Of a stretch of DNA of 64,000 nt, positions 29,156 through 36,964 are shown piece after piece. A program made the translations under genes and the position numbers. The DNA is from Burkholderia sp. GAS332 (GTDB taxonomy: Bacteria; Pseudomonadota; Gammaproteobacteria; Burkholderiales; Burkholderiaceae), in assembly GCA_900142905.1 (NCBI GenBank), contig FSRV01000002.1, positions 310,001 to 374,000 of the forward strand. The letters run 5' to 3'. Position 1 is the first letter of the stretch; each line of letters begins with the position of its first letter. The notes below the pieces were generated by a model. It was not told where the DNA came from. It did no database searches and saw nothing but the letters and a program-made list of their open reading frames with translations.

Positions 29156-29866
29156 TCAGCCGCTGGCCTTGCTTAACTCATGCGCGCGCCGAAGTCGCTC
29201 GCGGCTATTGCTTAAATGCATCCGCATTGCGGCGCGCGCATCATCCGCGTCCTGGCGTTCAATGGCCCGATAAATCATCTGATGCTCGTTGAGCACGTTG
29301 CGCAGGGTTTCAATATGGTCGAGTTCCGCGATCTCGGCTGAGCCGAGCCGCGTGCGCGGGCTCACCGAACGGCCGAGCTGACTGAGTACATCGAAAAAGT
29401 AGCGGTTACCGCTCGCGCGGGCGATTTGCAGATGAAACTCGATGTCATGCGCTAACGTATCGGTACTCCCCCGCTCGAGTTCGGACTCGAAACGCTCCAG
29501 CGCGGCGTGAATCTGCTTGAGATTCTGCTCGGTCCGTCGCGCTGCGGCGAGCGCAGCCGAGGCTGCTTCGACGTCGATACGGAATTCGATGATCGCCATC
29601 ACGTCCAGCATGCTGGAGAGGTCCGCGGCGGCCAACTGCACCGGCTTTTCCGAGCCCGGCGCCAGCACGAACGTGCCGATGCCATGACGCGTCTCGACCA
29701 CCTTAGCCGCCTGCAGGCGCGAGATTGCTTCGCGAACCACGGAGCGGCTCACCGAGAGCTGCTTCATCATCGCGACTTCGGTGGGGATGCGGTCGCCCGG
29801 CCTCAGGGCGCCGCGGCGGATTTCATCGGAAAGGGTGGCCACCACCTTCTCAGTTAGGCTGCTCAT
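29156..29866 (-). CDS. GntR-family regulator, FadR (FCD) subfamily
   Basis: A 236-residue protein with an N-terminal winged helix-turn-helix (residues 5-70: LRPGDRIPTEVAMMKQLSVS, RSVVREAISRLQAAKVVETR) and an all-helical FCD effector domain (about 85-225) with the metal-ligand pattern D-x-x-FH (DIEFHLQIARASGN) and EHQMIYRAIERQD. It lies between the CitMHS/AtuA operon (convergent) and the glucarate operon (divergent). Divergence and the usual pairing of FCD regulators with sugar-acid genes favour control of gudP-gudD-kdgD. Confidence 0.88.
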   Translation of the reverse strand: MSSLTEKVVATLSDEIRRGALRPGDRIPTEVAMMKQLSVSRSVVREAISRLQAAKVVETRHGIGTFVLAPGSEKPVQLAAADLSSMLDVMAIIEFRIDVEAASAALAAARRTEQNLKQIHAALERFESELERGSTDTLAHDIEFHLQIARASGNRYFFDVLSQLGRSVSPRTRLGSAEIAELDHIETLRNVLNEHQMIYRAIERQDADDARAAMRMHLSNSRERLRRAHELSKASG

Positions 29867-30160
29867 TGCTGTGGCTTATTGACTAATCGGCTGGAAATAC
29901 ACGTTGCGTGTGCGTGTGCGAGTGACGTCAAGTGACGGTTCGACATAGCCATAATAGCGTCAGTCCGAATGATAACGGTTTGAATCTCACGCTCCTGGTG
30001 CGGGCGGGGATGACTCGCCGGGCGGGCATGGTCCGTGCCAAAAGCACGCATTTTCCTGTTGTCGGACGTCTTAATTTGTTTTGCTACTGTGAGCACTGGA
30101 ATGGCGTGGTGGCCATTGTTTCTCCGTGACTATGGCCTAAATGACAGGGTAAACACTCCG

Positions 30161-30204
30161 TTGGAATCGATGGGCGGAAGAGGGTAGACTGTCGTCAGAC
30201 AACG
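30161..30204 (+). promoter_or_regulatory. Candidate promoter and FCD-GntR operator of the glucarate operon
   Basis: TTGGAA (30161-30166) and TAGACT (30185-30190), 18 bp apart, resemble sigma-70 -35/-10 boxes. TGTCGTCAGACA (30190-30201; arms TGTC/GACA) overlaps the -10 end and resembles the short palindromes bound by FadR-type repressors. Binding here would block transcription. Confidence 0.45.
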
Positions 30205-30298
30205 TATCACGCATGATGGAGCCGGATCACCCAGCCTGCTCGAATGCGCCGCGATGCGTTCGATCAGGCCGCCTGAGTGGCCGAAACTGGAGTCACCT

Positions 30299-31630
30299 TT
30301 GACATCTGCTCTCGCCAACGCCGCCGACCCGCTTGAATCCGCGGTCTCGAAGGTCAAGCGGCATGTGCTGCCGCTGTTTCTGATTATGTTCATCGCGAAC
30401 TACATCGATCGCGTGAACATTGGTTTCGTCAATTCCCACATGCAGACGGATCTGGGCATCGGCGCTGCGGCTTATGGCCTGGGGAGCGGTTTGTTCTTTG
30501 TCGGCTACGCGCTGTTCGAGGTGCCGTCGAATGTGTTGATGCAGAAGTACGGCGCGCGCGCCTGGCTGACCCGCATCATGGGCACCTGGGGGCTGGTCGC
30601 AGCCGCCATGGCGTTCGTCTGGAACGATACGTCCTTCTACGTGCTGCGATTCCTGCTCGGCATCGCTGAAGCCGGCTTCTTCCCGGGCGTGGTGTTTTAT
30701 TTCACACAATGGCTGCCGCAGAAAGATCGCGGCAAGGCCGTGGCGGTTTTTCTCTCCGGTTCTGCGCTTGCGTCGGTGCTGTCCGGTCCGATCACCGGCA
30801 GCCTGCTGTCCATTCGCGGATTCGGCTTGCACGGCTGGCAATGGATGTTTCTCGTCGAAGGCGGCTTTTCGATCGTGCTGTGCGGCGTTAGCTGGATGTT
30901 GCTGAAGTCGCGGATTCGTGATGCCTCGTGGCTGACAACTGAAGAGCAGACCGTGCTCGAAAGCTCGATCGCCGCGGAGCAGGCTGAGCGCGAGGCGCAC
31001 GGCGGCACGCATCTGCCCGCGATGAAACTGCTGAAAGACCCGCAGATTCTTCTATTCTGCTTCCTGTACTTCGCGATTCAATTGACCATTTACGCGGCCA
31101 CCTTCTGGCTCCCGACGATCATCCGCAAGATGGGTGGACTCTCGGACTTCGAAGTCGGCATGTTCAATACCATCCCGTGGCTCATCGCCATGGTCGCGAT
31201 GTACTGCTTCGCGGTGTTGTCGGCTAAATGCCGCTTTCAGCAGGCGTGGCTGGCGGTGGCGCTCGTGATCGCGGCGTGCGGGCTGTTCGCCTCGACTTCG
31301 GGTAATCCGGTGCTGTCATTCGTGGCAATCTGCTTCTCGGCGATCGGTTTCAAGGCCGCGTCTTCGCTCTTCTGGCCGATTCCGCAGGGTTACCTGGACG
31401 CACGCGTTGCCGCCGCGGTCATCGCGCTGATCAATTCGGTGGGCAACCTCGGCGGATTCTTTGCGCCCGCTGCGTTTGGCTATCTGCAGCAGCACACCGG
31501 CTCGATTACGGGCGGTCTGTACGCCCTGGGTGTGGCTTCGCTGATCGCGGCAGCGGCCGGCTTCCTGACCCGCAATCGCCGTGTGAACCGCGACGCGCTG
31601 CCGGAGCCTTTGCATAGCAAAGCCCACTGA
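30299..31630 (+). CDS. gudP: MFS transporter, probable glucarate/galactarate carrier (ACS family)
   Basis: TTG at 30299 is chosen as the start because GGAG lies six bases before it; an ATG at 30254 in the same frame has no ribosome site. This gives 443 residues. ACS-family marks include IANYIDRVNIGFVNSHM, LFEVPSNVLMQKYGARAW, AEAGFFPGVVFYFTQWLP and GWQWMFLVEGGFSIV. It is followed by glucarate dehydratase and 5-dehydro-4-deoxyglucarate dehydratase genes, so import of D-glucarate (or galactarate) is the best reading. Confidence 0.85.
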   Translation: MTSALANAADPLESAVSKVKRHVLPLFLIMFIANYIDRVNIGFVNSHMQTDLGIGAAAYGLGSGLFFVGYALFEVPSNVLMQKYGARAWLTRIMGTWGLVAAAMAFVWNDTSFYVLRFLLGIAEAGFFPGVVFYFTQWLPQKDRGKAVAVFLSGSALASVLSGPITGSLLSIRGFGLHGWQWMFLVEGGFSIVLCGVSWMLLKSRIRDASWLTTEEQTVLESSIAAEQAEREAHGGTHLPAMKLLKDPQILLFCFLYFAIQLTIYAATFWLPTIIRKMGGLSDFEVGMFNTIPWLIAMVAMYCFAVLSAKCRFQQAWLAVALVIAACGLFASTSGNPVLSFVAICFSAIGFKAASSLFWPIPQGYLDARVAAAVIALINSVGNLGGFFAPAAFGYLQQHTGSITGGLYALGVASLIAAAAGFLTRNRRVNRDALPEPLHSKAH

Positions 31631-31755
31631 CTGGCGAAAATCGTCGACCATGAATAACGCATTTCCCACTTTCTGTCCGGCACGAGTTCCGAGCGCGTTT
31701 GTCCAACGCGTGGACTCCCACCTGCTGGCTCACTAACTCAACGGGGCCCCATACC

Positions 31756-33105
31756 ATGTCCACGAACTCATCCCAATCGAACGCTACGCCGGTCGTGACC
31801 GAACTGCGCGTCGTGCCCGTCGCCGGCCGTGACAGCATGCTGATGAATCTGAGCGGCGCGCATGGGCCGTTCTTCACGCGCAACATCGTCATTCTGCGCG
31901 ACAGTGCGGGACACACTGGCGTTGGCGAAGTGCCGGGCGGCGAGAGTATCCGCAAGACCATCGACGACGCGCGTCCGTTCGTCGTCGGCCAGTCGATCGG
32001 TAATCTGCAAGCTATCCTGAACAAAGCACGCACGAAGTTCGCCGACCGCGACGCCGGCGGGCGCGGGCTGCAGACTTTCGATTTGCGCACCACCATTCAC
32101 GCGGTGACCGCGCTCGAAGCCGCGCTGCTCGATCTGCTGGGTCAGCATCTAGGCGTGCCCGTCGCGGCACTGCTCGGCGAAGGCCAGCAACGCGACGAAG
32201 TGGAAATGCTCGGTTACCTGTTTTATATCGGCGACCGTAATAAAACCGATCTGCCCTATGCGAGTGGCGCGGAAGGGCGCGACGATTGGGAGCGCGTGCG
32301 TACCGAAGAAGCGATGACGCCTGAAGCGGTGGTGCGACTTGCCGAGGCCGCGCAAGCGCGCTATGGCTTCAACGATTTCAAGCTCAAGGGCGGCGTGCTG
32401 CCAGGAGACGCCGAGATCGAAGCGGTTACGGCGCTCGCTGAACGCTTCCCCCACGCCCGCGTCACGCTCGACCCGAATGGCGCATGGTCGCTCGCGGAAG
32501 CGATACGCCTCTGCCGCGACCAGCACGACGTGCTGGCTTATGCGGAAGATCCGTGCGGCGCGGAAAACGGCTACTCGGGCCGTGAGGTGATGGCCGAATT
32601 CCGCCGCGCGACCGGTTTGCCGACGGCGACCAACATGATCGCCACCGACTGGCGCCAGATGGGCCACGCCATTCAATTGCAGTCCGTGGATATTCCGCTT
32701 GCCGACCCGCACTTCTGGACCATGCAAGGCTCGGTGCGCGTGGCGCAGATGTGCAACGAGTGGGGCCTCACCTGGGGCTCGCACTCGAACAACCACTTCG
32801 ACATCTCGCTCGCGATGTTCACGCATGTCGCGGCTGCGGCACCCGGCAAGATCACGGCGATCGACACGCACTGGATCTGGCAGGACGGTCAGCGCCTGAC
32901 GCGTGAGCCGCTGCAGATCGTCGGCGGCAAGGTCAAGGTGCCTCAGGCTGCCGGTCTCGGTGTCGAGCTGGATATGGACGAGATCGAGAAGGCGCACGCG
33001 CTGTATCAGCAACATGGCCTCGGCGCGCGCGACGACGGCGTAGCCATGCAGTACCTGATTCCGAACTGGAAGTTCGATAACAAGCGCCCGTGTCTGGTGC
33101 GCTGA
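31756..33105 (+). CDS. gudD: Glucarate dehydratase
   Basis: A 449-residue enolase-superfamily enzyme; ATG 31756 gives the normal family length (the frame opens at 31699). Family motifs are [40 protein letters not shown], catalytic KLK (Lys209/Lys211 in [12 protein letters not shown]), metal ligands in [10 protein letters not shown] and [19 protein letters not shown], and the general acid/base His343 in [20 protein letters not shown]. It dehydrates D-glucarate to 5-dehydro-4-deoxy-D-glucarate in the cytoplasm. It sits between the carrier and the next enzyme of the pathway. Confidence 0.95.
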   Translation: MSTNSSQSNATPVVTELRVVPVAGRDSMLMNLSGAHGPFFTRNIVILRDSAGHTGVGEVPGGESIRKTIDDARPFVVGQSIGNLQAILNKARTKFADRDAGGRGLQTFDLRTTIHAVTALEAALLDLLGQHLGVPVAALLGEGQQRDEVEMLGYLFYIGDRNKTDLPYASGAEGRDDWERVRTEEAMTPEAVVRLAEAAQARYGFNDFKLKGGVLPGDAEIEAVTALAERFPHARVTLDPNGAWSLAEAIRLCRDQHDVLAYAEDPCGAENGYSGREVMAEFRRATGLPTATNMIATDWRQMGHAIQLQSVDIPLADPHFWTMQGSVRVAQMCNEWGLTWGSHSNNHFDISLAMFTHVAAAAPGKITAIDTHWIWQDGQRLTREPLQIVGGKVKVPQAAGLGVELDMDEIEKAHALYQQHGLGARDDGVAMQYLIPNWKFDNKRPCLVR

Positions 33106-33124
33106 GTCTCCCATGATCTGAACG

Positions 33125-33141
33125 GCGGCCCGTGCGGCCGC
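33125..33141 (+). other. Intercistronic GC hairpin between gudD and kdgD
   Basis: GCGGCC (33125-33130), loop CGTGC and GGCCGC (33136-33141). There is no T-run, so a processing or stability element is likelier than a terminator. Confidence 0.4.
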
Positions 33142-33156
33142 TCGCTTTCACCCACA

Positions 33157-33174
33157 ATTCACGCTATTCACGCT
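33157..33174 (+). repeat. 9-bp direct repeat abutting the kdgD start codon
   Basis: ATTCACGCT occurs twice in tandem (33157-33165, 33166-33174) immediately before the ATG at 33175. It occupies the place where a Shine-Dalgarno sequence should be. Confidence 0.85.
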
Positions 33175-34092
33175 ATGACCTCACCTCAAGAACTCAAAGC
33201 GATCGTTTCCGAAGGCCTGCTGTCCTTTCCGGTAACCGACTTCGACGAGCAAGGCGATTTCCGCGCCGATACTTATGCCGAGCGTCTCGAATGGCTCGCA
33301 CCGTACGGCGCGACCGCGCTGTTTGCTGCAGGCGGCACGGGCGAATTTTTTTCGCTGACCAAAAGCGACTACACGAACGTGATCCGCACGGCGACCGAGA
33401 CTTGCAGAGGCAAGGTGCCGATTCTTGCCGGCGCGGGCGGCCCGACGCGTGTGGCGATCGAATACGCACAGGAAGCCGAGCGTCTCGGCGCCAGCGGCGT
33501 GCTGCTGATGCCGCACTATCTGACTGAGGCATCGCAGGAAGGGATTGCTGCGCACGTCGAGCAGGTCTGCAAGGCGGTGAAGAACATCGGCGTGATCGTC
33601 TATAACCGCGCGAATTCGAAGCTGAATGCGGACATGCTCGAACGACTCGCGGACAGTTGCCCGAACCTGATCGGCTTCAAGGACGGCGTGGGTGAAATCG
33701 AGGCGATGGTGACGATTCGCCGCCGCCTTGGCGACCGCTTCTCGTATCTCGGCGGCTTGCCGACCGCGGAAGTCTACGCCGCGGCTTATAAGGCGCTGGG
33801 CGTGCCGGTGTATTCGTCGGCCGTGTTCAACTTCATCCCGAAGACCGCGATGGATTTCTATCGCGCGATTTCAGCCGATGATCACGCGACTGTCGGCAAG
33901 CTGATCGACGAGTTCTTCCTGCCGTATCTGGCGATCCGTAACCGCCGCCAAGGTTATGCGGTGAGTATCGTGAAGGCCGGTGCGAAGCTGGTCGGCCACA
34001 GCGCAGGTCCGGTGCGGGCACCGCTGACCGACCTGACCGAAGAAGAGATGGCGCAACTCAACGTGCTGATCAAGAAGCTCGGCGCGCAGTAA
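33175..34092 (+). CDS. kdgD: 5-dehydro-4-deoxyglucarate dehydratase
   Basis: A 305-residue DHDPS/NAL-superfamily TIM barrel. [20 protein letters not shown] opens the protein; [11 protein letters not shown] is the phosphate/carboxylate loop, Tyr143 lies in [12 protein letters not shown] and the Schiff-base Lys169 in [14 protein letters not shown]. It dehydrates and decarboxylates 5-dehydro-4-deoxyglucarate to 2,5-dioxopentanoate. The aldehyde dehydrogenase needed to reach 2-oxoglutarate is not in this cluster. The ATG has no visible Shine-Dalgarno; a 9-bp tandem repeat occupies that position. Confidence 0.93.
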   Translation: MTSPQELKAIVSEGLLSFPVTDFDEQGDFRADTYAERLEWLAPYGATALFAAGGTGEFFSLTKSDYTNVIRTATETCRGKVPILAGAGGPTRVAIEYAQEAERLGASGVLLMPHYLTEASQEGIAAHVEQVCKAVKNIGVIVYNRANSKLNADMLERLADSCPNLIGFKDGVGEIEAMVTIRRRLGDRFSYLGGLPTAEVYAAAYKALGVPVYSSAVFNFIPKTAMDFYRAISADDHATVGKLIDEFFLPYLAIRNRRQGYAVSIVKAGAKLVGHSAGPVRAPLTDLTEEEMAQLNVLIKKLGAQ

Positions 34093-34146
34093 GCGGCAAA
34101 ACAGGCGACAAACCCAGGCGGCCCGCTCGAATCCGCGGCTACCACG

Positions 34147-34175
34147 CAGTGACGAACGCCTTGCGTTCGTCACTG
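34147..34175. terminator. Hairpin between convergent kdgD and DHA2 pump genes
   Basis: CAGTGACGAACG (34147-34158), loop CCTTG and CGTTCGTCACTG (34164-34175) form a perfect 12-bp stem between convergent genes. No T-run follows on either strand, so termination is likely but not certain. Confidence 0.55.
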
Positions 34176-34232
34176 CCGCCGCAAGCCTGCTGCGATCAAC
34201 TACCGCGATAAACTATCGCGGTTCTGCCGCCC

Positions 34233-35789
34233 TCAACTCCGGCGAAACACAACGTGCGAGATGCGCTGCACGAGCAACGCGGCCGCAAGTGCCGCCACCG
34301 CCGTCAGCCACACGCCGATATGAATCGACTGCACCAGTGCATCGCGTGCCGTGTCGATCAGCGCCAGCGCATTGAGTCCTGACGGCTTCATATCCGCAAT
34401 CAGTTTCAGGCGCAACGCTTCGTCGATCAGGATACGCAGATCGACGAAGCGCGACTGCCATTGCGATACGGCCGGCTCGCCGAGCACGCTCATCGTGCGC
34501 GTGACCACGTCGCGGTAGTGATGCTGCACGACGGTTGCCACAATGCTCGTGCCCAGCATCCCACCCACCATCCGCGTGGACTGCAGCAGTGCCGTCGTGA
34601 TGCCGAAACGTTCACGCCCGGCAATCTCCTGGCCGAACACATTCAGATTGTTCAGGATGAAACCCAGCCCGATACCGACGGCCGCCATCGGCAATTCGAT
34701 CCAGATATGCGGTGTTTCCGGATTGGCAAACGCCAGCGCGATCGAGGCGAACAGCAGCAGCGCGAAACCGATCGACAGAATTCGCGTCGGTTTCTTCATA
34801 TGAATGACGATACGCGTATTCAGCAAGCTGCCGAGTGCGATGCAGGCGGCAATCGGCGTAGCGAGCAGACCGGCTTGTTGCGGCGACAGTCCGAAGCCGC
34901 CTTGCAACAGCAGCGGCGCGAAGAAGATCAGCGAGAACATCACGAAGCCGGACAGGAAGCCGAGGATGAACAGCGTGACGAGTTGCGGATCCTTGAACAG
35001 GTCGAGCGGAATGATCGGATGCGTGGCGCGTTTCTCGCACACCAGCAAGGCGATGGCGCCCACGATCACGAAAGCCGCCAGCGCCAGGTTGCCGGCCGTC
35101 AAACCGTCTTTCGGCACCGCTTCGATGAAAGCCTGCAGGCCGCCCAACACGGCGGCGACCAGCGCTGCGCCGAGCCAGTCGATCTTCACCTCGCCTTCAT
35201 GCGGGCGCCGGAAGTTGGGCAGATGCGCCCAGATGAAATAGAGCGCCGCGGCGCCAACCGGCAAGTTGATCAGGAAGGTGGAGCGCCAGCCCCAATGCTC
35301 ACTCATCCAACCGCCCAGCGACGGCCCCGCCGCCGTGCCGATCCCGTACGCGGCCGCCATGACCACTTGCCAGCGCACCCGGGCGCGCGGATCGGGGAAG
35401 AGGTCAGGGATCGATGCGAACGCCGTGCCGACCATCATCCCGCCGCCGACCCCTTGCAACCCGCGCGCGATCACGAGGAACAGCATGTCGTTCGCGACGC
35501 CGCAGAGCACTGACGCCACCGTGAACGTGATGACCGCGGCGATCACGAAGCGCTTGCGGCCGAAATAATCGCCGAGACGGCCGAACACGGGAACGGTCAC
35601 CACCGACGCCAGCAAGTACGCGCTGGCAATCCATGCGTAGTACTCGAAGCCATGCAGTTCGGCGACGATGGAAGGCAACGCGGTGCTGACGACGGTCTGG
35701 TCGAGGGCGACCAGCATGTTGACGAGGCCGATGCCGAGCATGGCTAGCAGGGCGTTTCGGAAAGGCAGGGCAGTCGCGGTCGGGTTCAC
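34233..35789 (-). CDS. MFS efflux transporter, EmrB/QacA (DHA2) family
   Basis: A 518-residue carrier with about 14 membrane segments. Motifs include NMLVALDQTVVSTALPSIVA (motif D1), GRLGDYFGRKRFVIAAVITF, VIARGLQGVGGGMMVGTAFA and GWRSTFLINLPVGAAALYF (motif around TM6). It would expel drugs or toxic organics by proton antiport. The GTG start at 35789 lacks a strong ribosome site, and a start a few codons inward is possible. No dedicated regulator gene adjoins; an upstream motif at 35856-35883 may be regulatory. Confidence 0.88.
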   Translation of the reverse strand: MNPTATALPFRNALLAMLGIGLVNMLVALDQTVVSTALPSIVAELHGFEYYAWIASAYLLASVVTVPVFGRLGDYFGRKRFVIAAVITFTVASVLCGVANDMLFLVIARGLQGVGGGMMVGTAFASIPDLFPDPRARVRWQVVMAAAYGIGTAAGPSLGGWMSEHWGWRSTFLINLPVGAAALYFIWAHLPNFRRPHEGEVKIDWLGAALVAAVLGGLQAFIEAVPKDGLTAGNLALAAFVIVGAIALLVCEKRATHPIIPLDLFKDPQLVTLFILGFLSGFVMFSLIFFAPLLLQGGFGLSPQQAGLLATPIAACIALGSLLNTRIVIHMKKPTRILSIGFALLLFASIALAFANPETPHIWIELPMAAVGIGLGFILNNLNVFGQEIAGRERFGITTALLQSTRMVGGMLGTSIVATVVQHHYRDVVTRTMSVLGEPAVSQWQSRFVDLRILIDEALRLKLIADMKPSGLNALALIDTARDALVQSIHIGVWLTAVAALAAALLVQRISHVVFRRS

Positions 35790-36169
35790 GGGGCTGGGAG
35801 AAAAGGGCTTTTCAGGGTAGGCGCTGCGCGGCTGGACGCGGCTCCGGTCTCGACGACCATTATGTCTTATGGTTGTCTGACATCTCGGACGGGATTATAC
35901 GGGTTTTCCCTTATTCGAGGTTGTTTTCGCAGCAAGAAGTCGTCAAGAGAGCCCTCAAGAACGACCGCTTAGTGTCGACAATGCGTACAGAGGTTTTACG
36001 AAAGAAAATTTGGGACACTCGCTGCCCATCGAAGACGCATTGAGTCAGTAAAACATCCCGAAATCTGTGATAAAAATCGGATGCTTGTAGATAAGCCTGA
36101 CTGAACCTACCGTCGCATGGTGATCACGGATAAGAATTTAACTGGGCGTCGTTCCGCTACGGAGGCGTT
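35790..36169. other. 380-bp divergent intergenic region
   Basis: It separates the DHA2 pump from the binding-protein/c-di-GMP operon. It holds ATGTC-N12-GACAT (35862-35883), including ATGTCTTAT, the complement of the ATAAGACAT present at 10883. GTTGTCTGAC within it also matches the half of the glucarate operator at 30193-30202 read on the opposite strand. No gene is supported. Confidence 0.4.
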
Positions 36170-36964
36170 GTGATTCGAAACTGGCTTGGCGGGGTATTGT
36201 TGGCAGCGTGTTGTGTCAGTCGTGCGTTTGCAGGCGGACCGGATTGTTCCCGGCCGTTTACGCTCGGATTGCACGATCACGGCCTGCTCTATTCGCTCGA
36301 CACCGATAGCGGTATCGACAAAGACTTTGCAGAGGAGTTGATCCGGCGTAGCGGTTGCCAGATCAAGGTCAGTCTGATGTCACGCGCACGGATCTGGAAA
36401 CTGATCGAGTCGGGTGCGCTCGACTTCAGTCTTTCTGGCATTGCGAATGACGAACGCAATCAATACGCTTCGTTCGCGTGGTACTTCAGCAATAAATACT
36501 ATCTGCTCGTGCGCAAGGACGCCGACATCCATAACGTCGCGGATTTCGAACACGACCAACACGCCCAGCTCGGCGTGATCCGCAGTTTTCGTTACAGCGC
36601 AACGGCCAACGAACTGGTCGACAGACTGACGGCGGAAAACCGGGTGAGCCTGGCGGGCGGGCTCGAGCCGCTCTACCAGGCACTGATTCTTCGGCAGATT
36701 CAGGGCATGATCATCGAGCCCTTCGATTACCCCGCGCTGGACGAGAAAAAGATCCGCGACGTAACGACGATCGTTGAGTTCAACGATCCGTCGGTGCCGC
36801 ACGGTCTGATCATGTCGAAGAAAGCCCTCCCGGCCGCCGAACGGGAGAAGTGGCGGGCGCTGGTCGATGAAATGCGGGCTGACGGAACGGTGCGCCGTAT
36901 TTTCGAAAAGTACTTCAGGCCGGATCTGGCCGATTCGATGGTCAACTTCAAGGCGTCGCCGTGA
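36170..36964 (+). CDS. Periplasmic solute-binding protein (family 3), coupled to a c-di-GMP protein
   Basis: A 264-residue SBP_bac_3 protein. GTG at 36170 is preceded by GGAGG. A signal peptide ends at SRAFA (about residue 22); the mature domain includes FTLGLHDHGLLYSLDTDSG, SGALDFSLSGIANDERNQY and MIIEPFDYPALDEKKIRDVT. Two Cys residues in the mature N-lobe could form a disulfide. No ABC permease or ATPase adjoins. Its stop overlaps the start of the CHASE-PAS-GGDEF-EAL gene (GTGA at 36961-36964), so it probably serves as a ligand sensor for that protein rather than as a transport component. Confidence 0.85.
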   Translation: MIRNWLGGVLLAACCVSRAFAGGPDCSRPFTLGLHDHGLLYSLDTDSGIDKDFAEELIRRSGCQIKVSLMSRARIWKLIESGALDFSLSGIANDERNQYASFAWYFSNKYYLLVRKDADIHNVADFEHDQHAQLGVIRSFRYSATANELVDRLTAENRVSLAGGLEPLYQALILRQIQGMIIEPFDYPALDEKKIRDVTTIVEFNDPSVPHGLIMSKKALPAAEREKWRALVDEMRADGTVRRIFEKYFRPDLADSMVNFKASP

